This document shows positions 7,563 to 18,465 of a DNA stretch of 64,000 nt, piece after piece (the first letter of the stretch is position 1; the number at the start of each line of letters is the position of its first letter). The position numbers and the translations under genes are program-made. This DNA comes from Larix kaempferi (taxonomy: Eukaryota > Streptophyta > Pinopsida > Pinales > Pinaceae): NCBI GenBank assembly GCA_027924585.1, contig BSBM01000712.1, forward strand, positions 3,048,001-3,112,000, read 5' to 3'. The notes under the pieces were generated by a model, which saw only the letters and a program-made list of their open reading frames with translations, ran no database searches and had not been told where the DNA came from.

Positions 7563-9062
7563 TTACTCTTCAACTACACCATTCAAGAAAACAGTCTTGA
7601 CATCCATCTGGTGTATCTTCCATTTCATCGCTGTAGCCAGGGCAAGTACTGATCTAATGGAAGTGTACCTAGATACAGGAGCAAAAGTTTCTTCATAATA
7701 TATTCCCTCTTTCTGAGAGAAGCCACAAGCTATGAATCTTGCCTTGTATCTCTCTATGCTGCCATCTACAACATGCTTGATCTTGTATATCCACTTGGAA
7801 GTCACAACAGACTTCCCTTCAGGTCTTGGGACAACATCCCAAACATCATTCTTCATTATTGATTGGTATTCTTCGACCATGGCATCCTTCCATTCTTTCT
7901 TTTCCACTGCTTCTTCATAACTGGAAGGTTCTTTGTTCATGATATCATAGAGTAAAGCAACATAGCTGGTATGTGATCTACTTCTCTTCTTTGCTCTATG
8001 TTCTTCTTCTGGAATGCCATATCTTTCTACATCTTGAATGAGCTCTCTAGCCCATGCAGGTTTTCTCTTGTGAGAGTTATACTCACGGGGTGGATCTACA
8101 GGTTGTTGCGGATCTTCAATTTCACGATCAACATCTAGAATTGCTTCAGTCATGCTAGTGTCTTGAAATCTAGTTTCCTTAGGTTCTTCATAAACTTCAA
8201 TAGGTGTTTTCCTTGATTTGATGAATGCTAAATTTTCATCAAATGTTACATCCCTGCTGACATCAATTTTCTTGAACCCTGGAAAGTATATTCTGTAAGC
8301 CTTTGAGCTTTCACTGTAACCCACAAAGATATCCTTCTTTCCTGAAGGATATAGCTTAGTCCTCTTTTCCTTTGGCACATGAGTATATACTGGACAACCA
8401 AATATTCTGAGGTGGCTGACTTCAGGTTTCTTACTAGAGAAGACCTCTTCTGGTGTCTTATTGTCCAATATCTTGTGGGGTGTTCTATTTTGCACATATA
8501 CAACTATCCTAGCTGCTTCTTCCCATAGATGCATAGGTAGATCCTGGTCATGCAGCATTTCCCTTGCTACTTCCATGATTGTTCTATTCTTTCTTTCTGC
8601 AACTCCATTATATTGTGGATTGTAAGGAGCATTCAACTCCCTCTTAATCCCTGAATCACTGCATAGTTTCTTGAAGTCACCTGAGGTGAATTCTCCACCA
8701 TTGTCGGATCTGAATGTTTTGATCTTCTTATCAGTTTGGTTCTCCATCAAGGTTTTGAATTCCTTGAACTTATCAAATACTTCATCTTTGTTCTTCAAGA
8801 AGTAAACCCAAGTCTTCCTAGAGAAGTCATCAATGAAAGAGACATAGTAAATATACCCACTCAGAGAACTAGATGACATCAAACCGCATACATCAGAGTG
8901 GATAATTTCCAAGATTCCTTTAGCCTTGCTTTCACTGCTTGGAAATGCTTTCTTTACGTTCTTTCCTTTTTCACATCCTTTGCAAACACCTTCATGCTTG
9001 GTCTTGATTTCAGGAAGACCTTCTACAACTTTACTTGCAATTGGTAATACTCTGTAGTGCAT
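7563..9062 (-). CDS. Copia A integrase and N-terminal reverse transcriptase, open frame of 499 codons
   Basis: It begins in the integrase zinc region; the upstream LWHRRLAHM is separated by a stop at 9087, and the frame retains CKGCEKGK. The catalytic DD35E triad is complete: D in IHSDVCGL, D in FRSDNGGEF, and E in NGVAERKNRT with 35 residues between. FIDDFSRKTWVYFLKNK lies between the first two. The copia GKx/linker region is followed by the start of RT: SYEEAVEKKEWKDAM, DVWDVVPRPEGKSVV, KWIYKIK and KARFIACGFSQKEG, then MDVKTVFLNGVVEE before a stop. Integrase would insert the cDNA into chromosomal DNA. This is the best preserved piece of the A/C/D subfamily in the window. The start codon is arbitrary because the natural product is part of a polyprotein. 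Confidence 0.85.
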   Translation of the reverse strand: MHYRVLPIASKVVEGLPEIKTKHEGVCKGCEKGKNVKKAFPSSESKAKGILEIIHSDVCGLMSSSSLSGYIYYVSFIDDFSRKTWVYFLKNKDEVFDKFKEFKTLMENQTDKKIKTFRSDNGGEFTSGDFKKLCSDSGIKRELNAPYNPQYNGVAERKNRTIMEVAREMLHDQDLPMHLWEEAARIVVYVQNRTPHKILDNKTPEEVFSSKKPEVSHLRIFGCPVYTHVPKEKRTKLYPSGKKDIFVGYSESSKAYRIYFPGFKKIDVSRDVTFDENLAFIKSRKTPIEVYEEPKETRFQDTSMTEAILDVDREIEDPQQPVDPPREYNSHKRKPAWARELIQDVERYGIPEEEHRAKKRSRSHTSYVALLYDIMNKEPSSYEEAVEKKEWKDAMVEEYQSIMKNDVWDVVPRPEGKSVVTSKWIYKIKHVVDGSIERYKARFIACGFSQKEGIYYEETFAPVSRYTSIRSVLALATAMKWKIHQMDVKTVFLNGVVEE

Positions 9063-9086
9063 ATGTGCAAGTCTTCTATGCCAAAG

Positions 9087-9830
9087 TTAACTTGGCTCCA
9101 TGGCATGTTCAGGTTGTCCTTTCAATTTATACAAACCTCCCTCTTGCTCTCCAATCACTACTGCATCATCAATAGTTTTACCTTTTGGCCACATTAGAAC
9201 TTGGCCATCTACAAATGCAACCCTCATACCTTTTGCATCCAATGCAGATATGGAGAGTAGGTTCTTCTTGAGCCCAGGTACATAGAGAACTTCTTTCATC
9301 TTCAAAGAATTTCCAAAATCTAGGTTGTATTGATAGTCATCCCCAAGTTTCACTTTATGGGGTGATTCATGTTCAGATAGATTTACAAAAGATTCTTTAA
9401 ACCCAGTCATGTTTTTGGAAGCACCACTGTCAATAAGCCAATCATTACAACCATGATAAATAGTACCTGTGAGAGCAGAGATTAGAACATACTCTTCTTC
9501 ACTTGATGAATCATCATCATCACTTTCGTCTCTAGCCTTCTTCTTTGGAGGTTCATCATTTTCAGCAGCATGAGCATGATACCTTCTTTTGCTGCCCTTC
9601 TTCTTCTTGTTGAAGTTGCTGTTTTTTTTGTTGTCCCTTTTGTTCTTGGGACATTCTGAAGCAAAGTGTCCCTTCTCATTGCATGTGAAGCATCTAATAT
9701 TTTTCTTATCCTTATGATAATGGTGATGTGAAGATCCTCTGGAGTGGGATGGCTCTCTTTTAGATTTTCCTTTTTTGGTGAGTGCTGTGAGAGCTTGATC
9801 TTCATTCCCCATCTTTTCTTCTTGGGCCAC
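9087..9830 (-). CDS. Copia A Gag zinc knuckle and aspartic protease
   Basis: The open frame has 247 codons. A Lys/His/Arg-rich stretch leads to a complete CCHC knuckle, CFTCNEKGHFASEC (CX2CX4HX4C), then basic and acidic Asp/Ser/Glu-rich stretches. The protease active site is DWLIDSGASKNM, with VKLGDDYQYN and VLYVPGLKKNLLSIS downstream. These phrases are standard for plant Ty1/copia. It ends in a stop (GQPEHAMEPS*) just before the integrase HHCC motif. It overlaps the gag segment at 9802-9830 in another frame, so one frameshift separates them. Confidence 0.85.
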   Translation of the reverse strand: MAQEEKMGNEDQALTALTKKGKSKREPSHSRGSSHHHYHKDKKNIRCFTCNEKGHFASECPKNKRDNKKNSNFNKKKKGSKRRYHAHAAENDEPPKKKARDESDDDDSSSEEEYVLISALTGTIYHGCNDWLIDSGASKNMTGFKESFVNLSEHESPHKVKLGDDYQYNLDFGNSLKMKEVLYVPGLKKNLLSISALDAKGMRVAFVDGQVLMWPKGKTIDDAVVIGEQEGGLYKLKGQPEHAMEPS

Positions 9831-10365
9831 AAGTCTTTAGTTTGCTAAAGGAGATCAATTTCTTTCTTGCACAGATCCCTTGAATAAAGGAATCCCATGA
9901 ACTAGGTAGGTCATTTAGAGTGGTCATCACAATTTCTCCATTCTCCACCATTTCATCTACAACTTCAAGTTGTTCCTTGATTTGAGAAACTTTTGAGAAA
10001 TAAGATTGAATGGTCTCTCCATTCGACATCTTGACCCCTTTCAATTGATTTCGCAGAGTCATCTTCCGATTTATGTTCTTCCCTTCAAATAGCTTGGTCA
10101 GGGAATCAAGTATAGCCTTGGGTGTCTTTAGGGATGACACATGTGGAATAAGATGGTACTTAGTAGAATAAACAATGATTCTCTTTGCCTTGACCAAGTT
10201 CTGCTTATGCAATATCTTAGCCTCTTCATCCTCTGGGGTAGGGACCTCTTCTTTTATGTATGATTCCAACTCATTCTCTTCCAGGATTAACCCAATCCTA
10301 TACTTTTAGGCTCAGAAGTTATCAACCCCTTCAAGCTTGTCTTCAAGCTTAGTGTGGTGAGACAT
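9802..10365 (-). pseudogene. Copia A Gag N-terminal (UBN2/DUF-type capsid) region
   Basis: The copia start MSHHTK... lies at ATG 10365. Two stops (in the region matching DKFRAWKYRIG) precede the long frame from 10269. That frame has VSSLKTPKAILDSLTKLFEG, MTLRNQLKGVKM, TIQSYFSKVSQIKEQL, LPSSWDSFIQGIC and ARKKLISFSKL, the capsid-like fold of plant copia Gag. A frameshift at about 9830 separates it from the zinc-knuckle frame. Confidence 0.8.
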
Positions 10366-10928
10366 CTTTAAAAAGTACTTCAAATGGAAATAGAAAAGAT
10401 TTAGGTCTTACCACTTGATTTGCTAAAAACTGGATCTAGTCTCGGATTCGGGTTTCTGAGAGAAACCCCAAAAATTCAAAATGTGAATTTCAACTTTCTA
10501 AAAGGATAGAAAGATGCGCCTTGATGAGCTGATCAGCCTGGTATACTCAGAATTTGAGTTCTGCAAAGTTTCACCCTTCAGAAAAGCCTTTGAGTCTTTC
10601 TGGATTCACGAAGGAGGACCCTGAATTAGGGTTTGAGTTTCTTGGAGATTTAGACAGCCAAAAATCTCGATCCAAAGCTCTAAACTTCGATTTTTCCAAG
10701 GCGATTCCAGCTATGTCTTCAGATTTTAGAAATTCCTATTTTTGTGGAAACCTTAATTTTTAGGGCCAAAACTAAAAGTTCTTAGAACTGAATTCTGATT
10801 GGACAGATAGATTCTCCTTGATTAGTAGAGTCAATCTACTATACTTCTTTTCCAAAATATATGGAGAGAAACCCAATAAATAAGAAACCCTGGTTTTTGT
10901 CATTACACAATGTCTTCTTCTCAGGTTA
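10366..10928 (-). other. Copia A 5' leader
   Basis: About 560 bp of untranslated sequence between the primer-binding site and gag. It matches the leaders of elements C (about 19640-20629) and D (about 56951-57496) in phrases such as GAGAAACCC and CCTTGCTA/GATGAGCTG. No ORF of note. Confidence 0.65.
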
Positions 10929-10940
10929 GCTCTCATACCA
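10929..10940 (-). other. Primer-binding site, copia A
   Basis: The - strand reads TGGTATGAGAGC, complementary to the plant initiator tRNA-Met 3' end apart from one mismatch to TGGTATCAGAGC. It directly abuts the LTR. Confidence 0.8.
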
Positions 10941-11535
10941 TGTGAAATTTTGAGCATTAATTCAAGATACTCTGGGATCTTTACTAAGAGAATAACATGT
11001 ACAGTATATCAATGCATATCAATCATAGCAAGCATGTCAATCATCACAAGAAACAAAAGCATGAGAGACAATAGACACACAGAGTTTCCATGGGGAAAAC
11101 CCCAAGGTGAAAAACCACACAACTTCCTCAGAGATAGATAGTGCAATAGCACAACCAAAGTACAACCAATGTACATAGAGATAGACTCCTCTTAGCAGCT
11201 GGTCCTCCTCCTCACATGTGTGCCACTTTCCGAGTGATGGAAGTGTGAGTTCTGAAGTGCTACAAATAGAGAGTGGGAGATCTCTATTTATACTTGTCCT
11301 AACTGCCCAATAATCTTATGGGGACGACTTGTCTAGCTTAGCACAATAACCTCTTATTACATTAATCCGGGTCGACCTATTACAAGGTGATATAATAACC
11401 CATCGGCAAGTTAACAGACTTGCGACACTTGTCAATACAAATGACGACACTTCTGTATAGAGGAATAATACATCTCTATAGGAGTACAATAAATATATAA
11501 GTGAAATACATTCTGAAGTTACATATACATCAACA
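10941..11535 (-). mobile_element. Copia A 5' LTR, 595 bp
   Basis: Bounded by TG...CA: + strand TGTGAAATTTTG at 10941 and CATCAACA ending 11535. A - strand TATA box (GTATAAATAGAGA) lies near 11280-11292. It is homologous to the LTRs of C and D, sharing GGGGAAAACC, CTTCCTCAGAGATAGA and the GTTACATATACATCAACA-type end. Confidence 0.85.
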
Positions 11536-14388
11536 TTGGGACCCTGTTTCTAGGAGTCATGCCAGAAGTTGGTCTGATTTTTGCGCTTATCTCCCAAAAT
11601 ATTTGTTGTTGTATCAATGCTCTTTGACAATTGGCCTCCCTCCATATGAGTGATCCTGGGGGGTCGAGGTTGAACCGAATGCGCTGATAGGGAGGCCGAT
11701 TTGGGGCATATTTGTTGTTCCAGAGTCGAGACCAAGTCGAGTTGTCAGACGTTACCCAATTCCACCAAATTTTGGCAGAGAGCACTTGATTATTTAAGTC
11801 AGGATCCAGAAGACCCAGGCCACCTTGCCTCTTGGTTTTACAAATAGTATGCCACTTAACTAGGGCCCACTTGCGATTGTCATGATTTCCTCCCCAAAGA
11901 AAGGATCATTGATTTTTTTCATGAGTTTAAGTACCCATTTAGTAGCGTCCAAAACTGAGACATATAGAGAGGCAAGGATTGAAGGACGGATTTGAGAAGA
12001 ATGAGGCAGCTTGGAAGGTTGAGAGTTTTGTGAGTCCAGGATTAGACTTTGGATTCCATTTTGTCAACGAGTTCTCTCCAGGAGGAGTGTTTGATGGTAG
12101 TCTCAAAGAGAGGAGCATCGAGGTATTTAGATGGGAGGTTGGATACCTAGAAACCTAAGATGCACTTGATTTTTCTCTAAGTGATGGTACTTTTGTTAAA
12201 GAAGAAAAGTTGGGATTTTTCCAGGTTGATTGTGGTACTAAACGCTGTAGAGAAAGTGGTAAGGGTTCTTTTAAGATAGAATCCTCCTGAACTGAGGGAT
12301 GACCAAAGAGAAGTTTGTCATCAACAAACTATTGATGAGTAATATGAGCGGATCCATGAAGGGGAAGTCCTCTGAGGGGGCCACTGTTCACCATATTTTT
12401 AAGCATTATGCTAAGGCCTTCCATCATTAGAATGAGGAGGAAGGGAGATTGTGGATCACCTTGACTAATGCCTCTTGAAAGTGAGAAAGTGGAGGATGGG
12501 TAGCCATTGAGAAGGATGGAGAAGAAAGAAGAGGAGGTGAGAGCCAAGATCCTGTGAATCCATTCATTGCAGAACCGAAAGGCTTGAATCATTTTTTCAA
12601 TGAATTCCCAGTTGAGTTTGTCGAAAGCCTTAGAGAGGTCCATCTTGATTAGAATTCCTGGGGTTTTAGTGAGTTTTAGAGAGTGGATTACCTCATGAGC
12701 CAGGATAATTTTGTCAAGGATTTTCCTTCCCTCTACATAACCTGTTTGCTCCTAATAGATGAGGAGAGGGAGAAGAGGCTTGAGATGATTGGTCACCACT
12801 TTAGTAATAATTTTGTAGACAATATTGTGGAGGGAAATGGGAAGTAACTTACCAGGGCTAGTGGCTCCCACTTCTTTGGGTATCAATGTGAGGAAAGCTG
12901 CATTCAGGACTGGAAACAACCATATTTTTTGTCTAGATTCTTCTACTAAATCAACAATATCCTGCTTTAAGAAGTTCCAACAGAATTTGAAGAAGTTTAT
13001 GGTGAAGTTGTCAGGTCCTCGAGATTTTCTTGTTTCCATCTGATTGACCACAGTTTTTCATCAGCAATGCATTGTTCTATGGAATCAGAATTTTTGGAAT
13101 GTGGTTGGTTACCTGGCTGATAGACGCTGCTCTATTGGGAATATATTCAGTAAGGAGATTGTGAAAGTGGTTGATGAGCTCTTTCACCACGTCCTCTTGT
13201 TTTTTTAAGAGAGTGTCGTATTCAGTATTTAAAGCAGAGATGTGATTGGTCATCCTCTGTTGGAGGGTGAAGTGATGAAAGAAGGTAGTGTTTTTCTCTC
13301 CTTCCTTAATCCAGGTAATGACTGATTTTTGACTGCATAAGATTTCTTCTTGCTCACATCTGGCATCAAGTTGTTTCACAATCTCCTGCTCCTTTTCTTT
13401 GAGTGGTTCGAGGTAGCCCTGATCCATGATTTCTTTCTCAGTCTGTTCCAGTTCCTTCTCCAAGTCGCTCTTGTCTTTGAAAATGTTTCCAAAGGTGTTC
13501 TGGTTCAAGTGTTTGAGCTTGGCTCGCAAAAGTTTTAATTTTTTATGCATGATTGAAGTTTTGGATTTTCCTTGAACCCGGGTACTCTCCAATTAAGAGC
13601 TTACCATATCTAAAAAGGTTTGATGAGTAATCCATAATTTCTCGAAATGAAAGGGACAAAATTTGGTTTACTTGAATTTTGTGAAGAAAGAGAGATGAGC
13701 CAGTGATCTGATCCTGCAGAGGGGAGAACGGAGGAGGATATCATTCCATCAACATCAATGATCCTTTCCAAGAATAGGAAGGGGTTGAGTCATGAGGAAA
13801 TTTGGTGTCTTCCTCCTCTTCTATTATTCCATTTCATGTAGCTTTCGGAGGGTAGAAGATTGATGAGGTTGCAGTTGTCAATGGAAGATTTAAAACTGAT
13901 GTACTCATTAGAAAGGATGCACCATCCTCCTTTTTTTTCTCTTGGAGAGAAGTTATCATGTTGAAATAACCTCCCAGGATCAGCATCTCACCATAGTGGT
14001 ACTGGGAGAACCATGTGATATGATCAAGCAGCTGTTGTTTTAGAGAAGGTACTTGCGGCCCATAGACATTCATGAGGTGGCTAGTGATGTTCGTTCCTAT
14101 GATGGGAAAAGAGGAAGAAAGGGAATGTGCATAAGAGGCAAAGTCGTTGAGAGTGATTAGTGCTGGGTTCCAAGCTATTTCTAAACCTCCTGAGGCTCCA
14201 TTAGCATCAATTGAAATGGCTTGGCTTCCCCTCCAGATCTTGAAGATAAGGGTTTGAAGGTAAGAACTGGAACATTTGGTTTCTTGAAGAAAAATGATAG
14301 AGGGCATGTCCTGCATAATTTTTCTCTTAAGCATACGGTGTTTTTAGGCCCCGTTCAACCCTCTCACATTCCAAGAGATTAATTGCAT
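11536..14388 (-). pseudogene. LINE ORF2: AP endonuclease and reverse transcriptase, decayed
   Basis: ATG 14388 opens MQLISWNVRGLNG, the canonical plant LINE ORF2 start. The endonuclease has LQETK, NVYGPQ and LGGYFNMI (normally LGGDFN, so one catalytic Asp is changed to Tyr), then SDHWL near 13700. RT blocks follow: a coiled linker (13592-13077), PDNFTINFFKFCW and LIPKEVGA (13051-12752), DLSKAFDKLNWEF and GISQGDPQSPFL (12643-12329). The FVDD catalytic box at about 12325 is preceded directly by a stop. The zf-RVT tail (KIWWNWVTSDNSTWSRLW) ends at 11536. Many stops and frameshifts make it inactive. Confidence 0.88.
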
Positions 14389-14427
14389 TGGGAACTTGGG
14401 GTAGAGGGAGGGAAGAATTCTGTGAGC
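11536..14427 (-). mobile_element. LINE (L1-type) segment carrying ORF2
   Basis: This is the 3' portion of a LINE whose ORF1 lies beyond two copia insertions (21290-22199 and 28340-28985). The order on the - strand is endonuclease, RT, zinc-binding RT tail. It is cut at 11536 by the LTR of element A, and no poly(A) tail is visible. Confidence 0.85.
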
Positions 14428-15075
14428 TGTTAGTTTTTCATCATTTAATTCAATATGATCTGGGATCTTAACTGAAAGAACAACATGTACAACATATCAA
14501 ATATAAGACACAAGAGACAAGACACACAAAGCATTTCATTGGGGAAAACCAAGAAGGTGAAAAACCCCACAACTTCCTCAGAGATAGAATAAGCACCAAT
14601 ACAAAGATAACCAAGATGAATCTCCAAAAGATAAATGTCTGTAGCAGCTAATCCTCCTCCACTTATGCGCACTCCTCTTCTCTCTCACTAATGTGAAGTG
14701 AGTGAGTGAGTGAATGAATAGAATGAGATACATACACTCTCTATTTATACAATGACTTGACTTGCCTTTTACTCTAACTGGGCCGAACTCCCTTAGGAGA
14801 GTCTAATAACCCATTACCACTTGTCACTGGGCCAACCCCACTAGGGTGGTCTAATAACCCTTTGACCCACACTGGGTTGAACCCTCTAAGGTGGTCTAAT
14901 AACCCATCAAATATAAGTTATGACACTTACAATATAACTTGTGACACTTGCAAATACAAATAACAACACTTCCAACCGGAGGAATAATACATCTCCATTG
15001 GGAATACAATAAAGTACAAATGTAAAACATACAATATACAAGTGAATATCTTCCGAAGTTACAAATACATCAACA
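14428..15075 (-). mobile_element. Copia C 3' LTR, 648 bp
   Basis: Starts TGTTAGTTTTTC and ends CATCAACA on the + strand. The - strand TATA box is in TTGTATAAATAGAGAGTG near 14740-14755. Same length as the other C LTR. Confidence 0.9.
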
Positions 15076-15088
15076 CTCCCTCTTAACT
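15076..15088 (-). other. Polypurine tract, copia C
   Basis: The - strand reads AGTTAAGAGGGAG immediately before the TGTTGATG start of the 3' LTR, as expected for plus-strand priming. Confidence 0.7.
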
Positions 15089-15460
15089 AGGAAGGTCTTC
15101 TCTTGACATAAGTCATCAATACATATAGCCACAAATATTCAATTCTGGAGCTGGATCATCATCAGTGGATCACGAAGCATCATCGTTACTGCTGCTATAC
15201 TCGTCATCTCGATCACTGGTGCTATCTCTCAATTCTTCTCGTCATAGGAAGTTCTACAGAGCCAGCCCTTTTTCATGATGGATGTAGGCCTAGCCTCTGG
15301 AATGTCTTCACCATCTCTGCGAGCATTCCATCCCGTGGAATTATCAGGGTTGATTACATGCATCAACAAACCTCAAAAGAGCATCCCAGGACTTTTACGA
15401 GCTTACTTCTCAACCTATTGGATCTCCCAGGATATTTTACATCTGACCAAAGTCACAAAA

Positions 15461-15805
15461 CCTTAAAAGAGTATCTTTCAACCTACAAGATCTCTAAAGA
15501 GCATCCCAGGCTCTTTTCTCGTGCCTAGCACAACCTGTCTGGATCTCCAAGATCTTTTACATGTGAACTCGCAAAACCTTAAAAGAGTATCTTGCATCCT
15601 GTAAGATCTCTAAAGAGCATCCCAAGATCTTTTCCATGCCTAGCACAACCTGTCCGGATCTCCAGGATATTTTATATGTGACCCTTGCAAAACCTTAAAA
15701 GAGTATCTTGAATCCTATAATATCTCTAAAGGATCTTTTCCGTGCCTAGCACAACCTGTCCGGATCTCCAAGACCTTTTCTGTGCAACTGCACAACCTGT
15801 CCATG
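15461..15805. repeat. Tandem repeat of 116 bp, three copies, in copia C 3' UTR
   Basis: CCTTAAAAGAGTATCTT starts at 15461, 15577 and 15693, exactly 116 bp apart, each followed by GATCTCTAAAG and CCTAGCACAACCTGTC. The third copy has a short deletion. A related repeat with 114-bp offset occurs in element D (52282, 52396). Confidence 0.85.
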
Positions 15806-15819
15806 TCCACGAAGTATCA

Positions 15820-16320
15820 TACTGATACTCATGATCCCACTGATCATCTTCTTCGCATGGAGCATCATCGTGATGCTCATGATCATACTGATCATCATCA
15901 TATAGTACATCCTCCTGATGAAAAAGATATGGAGCATTAACCTGATGCTCATCACATATGATCATCCTGATCATCATCATACAATACATAATCCTAATGT
16001 ACAACATTTGGATCATCGACCTGATGCTCATCACATATGATCGTCTTGATCATCATCATAGTATCATCCTGATACATATCATCACATGATCATCTTGATC
16101 ATCACAACATCATCTTGATGCATATCATCTGGAGCATCGTCATGATGCTCATCACACATGATCAACCTGATCATTATCATAGCATCGTCCTGATGCATAT
16201 AACACATATGATCATCCTGATCATCATCATAGCATAGCATCGTCCTGATGCATTTCATCACATTTGATCATCATGTAGAACATCATCCGGAGCATCATAT
16301 TGATGCTCATCAAACAACTC
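15820..16320. repeat. GATCATC/GATGCTC hairpin minisatellite in copia C 3' UTR
   Basis: About 500 bp built from short self-complementary words such as TGATCATCCTGATCATC, GAGCATCGTCATGATGCTC and GCATCGTCCTGATGC. GATCAT blocks recur at 15881, 15960, 16039, 16088, 16160 and 16210 (spacings 79, 79, 49, 72, 50). It is the less regular homologue of the exact 75-bp array in element D. Confidence 0.8.
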
Positions 16321-17620
16321 TTACATCCACAGCCATGGGAAGGATCCTCCTACCACCATACTTGGAATGGATCTTGCAAATGTGTCCCATCACTTCCTTC
16401 TCGAAGTATCTTCCATCTGAAGAACACCAATCCTCTCTCTGAAGTACTCGAACTTCACTCTTTCCTAGTGGTTTGGTCAACACATCTGTAATTTGCTCAT
16501 TTGTCACAACATACTGGAGCTTCACTGCTCCTCTCTGCACCATATCCCTGATATAGTGATACTTGGTCTCGATGTGCTTCTACTTTCCATGGAACATCGG
16601 GTTCTCTAACAACTTCACACAAATCTGGTTGTCACAATAGATACAAGTAGCATCCAACTGGAAATCAAATAAATCAGATAATATCTTCCTTAGCCATACT
16701 GCCTCATAACTAGCCGAACAAGCTGCGACATACTCTGCTTCAGCTGTAATCAGTGCTACACAGGATTGCTTTCTGCTAAACCAAGAGATCACACTTGATC
16801 CCATACTGAAGTAGCACCCCGAAGTGCTCTTCCTATCTACAACACTGCCTGCCCAATATAAATCAACATAACCCTCCAAGTTAAACTTTTGATTCGCATC
16901 ATACTTGACCCCACAATCAATCATACCCTTCAAGTACCTCAGAATATGCTTTACAGTAATCAGTTTAACATGTCTAGGATCCTTCAGGAACTCACTCAAA
17001 GTGTTCACTGCAAAGCAAATATCTGGTCTCATGTTCATCAGGTACATCAAGGACCCAGTCATCTGATGATAGATCGTGGCATCAACCGATCCTGATGAAG
17101 CATCACTTAATAGCTTCAGGTTCGATGCCATAGGTGTGTCCATGGCCTTGCAGTCCATCATCCCAAACTGCTTCAGGATTTCTACTGCATACTTCCCTTT
17201 TCCAAGGAAGATTCCATCTGTACTCTGCCACACCTCCATACCTAGAAAGTGATGCATCATACCCAAGTCCTTCATCTCAAACTCGGCAGCAAGCTTCCAC
17301 TTCGTGTCGGAAATCAACCTATCCCCACTTGTCACAAACAGGTCATCCACATACAATAGGAGTATCACTGAATTTCCTTCCTCAACCTTGTAGTAAAGGT
17401 TGGAATTTGCTTTACTCTTGGTAAAGCCCAAACTGTACAGGAAGCTATCTATCCTGCCGTAACATGTCATGGGTGCTTCCTTCAAGCCATACAAGGCTTT
17501 GTTCAATCTGCACACATATGACTCCCTATCATGTATCTCAAAACCGAGTGGATACTCCACATACACTTCCTCTTCGACTACACCATTCAAGAAAGCTATT
17601 TTGACGTCCATCTAGTGTAT
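16310..17620 (-). pseudogene. Copia C reverse transcriptase and RNase H, mostly intact
   Basis: A 343-codon frame (17611-16580) runs from MDVKIAFLNGVVEEEVYVE through ALYGLKEAPMTCYG, the catalytic LLLYVDDLFV and HHFLGMEV to RNase H. RNase H shows GYVDLYWAGS (normally DSDWAG, so the second Asp is Tyr), AEAEYVAACSA and IYCDNQICVKL. A stop after NPMFHGK is followed in frame by the RNase H C-terminus DVLTKPLGK (to about 16450) and a tail to 16310. Upstream, frameshifts near 17611-17800 break the RT N-terminus. Long openness of RT-RNase H next to deleted gag and integrase is notable. Confidence 0.87.
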
Positions 17621-17897
17621 CTTCCACTTCATTAATGCAGCCAGAGCAAGTAATGTTATGATGGAGGTGTATCTGGATATAGGTGCAAAAGTCTCTTCAT
17701 AATCTATCCCTTCTTTCTGGGAGAAGCCACGAGCCACAAACCTTGCCTTGTATTTCTCTATGCTGCCATCTGCAGCATGCTTGATCTTGTAGATCTATTG
17801 GACATCGTAACAGACTTGCCTTTTGGTCTTGGTACCACATCCCAAACATCATTCTTCATGATCGACTGGTAATCCTCGATCATGGCATCCTTCCATT
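17621..17897 (-). pseudogene. Copia C RT N-terminal remnant
   Basis: Frames broken by indels contain WKDAMIEDYQSIMKNDVW, VVPRPKGKSV and KARFVARGFSQK, the same order as element A 7600-7900. Homology to A ends at 17897, where the foreign segment begins. Confidence 0.75.
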
Positions 17898-18050
17898 ACC
17901 GCATCCTGGATCCTGGGAACTTCAGATTCTTTAATATCTTCAATAGGTACTTTTCTTGAACTTTGTTGCTGGAACAAATGTCGTTGTTGAGTCTTCGTCG
18001 CTTGTTTGTTGAAACAAGTCTCTCTTGTACATGATGGTACACGGTCTTTC
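17898..18050 (-). other. Captured exon 2 (putative) inside copia C
   Basis: It follows an AG acceptor (TTGTATTGTAG|GAAAG) and stays open across 153 nt: KDRVPSCTRETCF, a Gln-rich stretch with RHLFQQQSS, then KVPIEDIKESEVPRIQDAV. It matches no copia protein I know. The join to RT at 17897 is out of frame with RT. A homologous, partly deleted version lies in element D at 54538-54649. Identity of the source gene is unknown. Confidence 0.5.
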
Positions 18051-18465
18051 CTACAATACAAGTTCAATTGCATGATTAGAAACATCTCATAAATTTTAGA
18101 ACAAATTCTTACACATAAAGATATATGTCATACAGTCATTCAATTATATTAGCCAATGCTTCAATACAACATTTATCCATATCCTGTAACTTTCTAGATG
18201 TCTTCCATCTCTACCAGAACATTGTTAAGAGTGTGCACAACTCCCAACATGTCAGCAAAGAGGTTTCATTCTAGATAAGTAGCAATGAAATGTTGTATAG
18301 TACCATAGGCCACTTACCCATTACTTGCATATTAGTAGTATCTTGTTCATTAATGCAACTTTTCTAAAATGAATAATATACATCCTAAATCTAGGAACAT
18401 AAGTATATACATGACTGAACAACATCATTTATGTAATCATATACACGAAATGAAAATTCAAATAC
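18051..18465 (-). other. Intron-like segment (415 nt) in the captured fragment
   Basis: On the - strand it starts GTATTTG after AAAGATAA and ends CTTGTATTGTAG. It is AT-rich with many stops in all frames. Removing it keeps the frame between the flanking open segments. The homologous segment in element D (54650-55068, 419 nt) keeps the same GT and AG ends. Confidence 0.55.

Larger units (their letters stand above)
6946..11535 (-). mobile_element. Ty1/copia element A, 3'-truncated
   Basis: In - strand order: 5' LTR (11535-10941), primer-binding site (10940-10929), leader, gag, zinc knuckle, protease, integrase, RT. Coding homology ends abruptly at about 6946, inside the RT/RNase H connection, and no 3' LTR is present. 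It shares its subfamily with elements C and D (near-identical gag, protease, integrase and RT phrases) but not with B. Its right LTR end (CAACA at 11535) touches LINE ORF2, so the LINE was the insertion target or was broken there. Confidence 0.85.

Noticed and set aside
11519-11785. Separate gene at the LINE 3' end
   Set aside because: It is the zf-RVT tail of LINE ORF2, with the last codons formed by the start of the copia A LTR.
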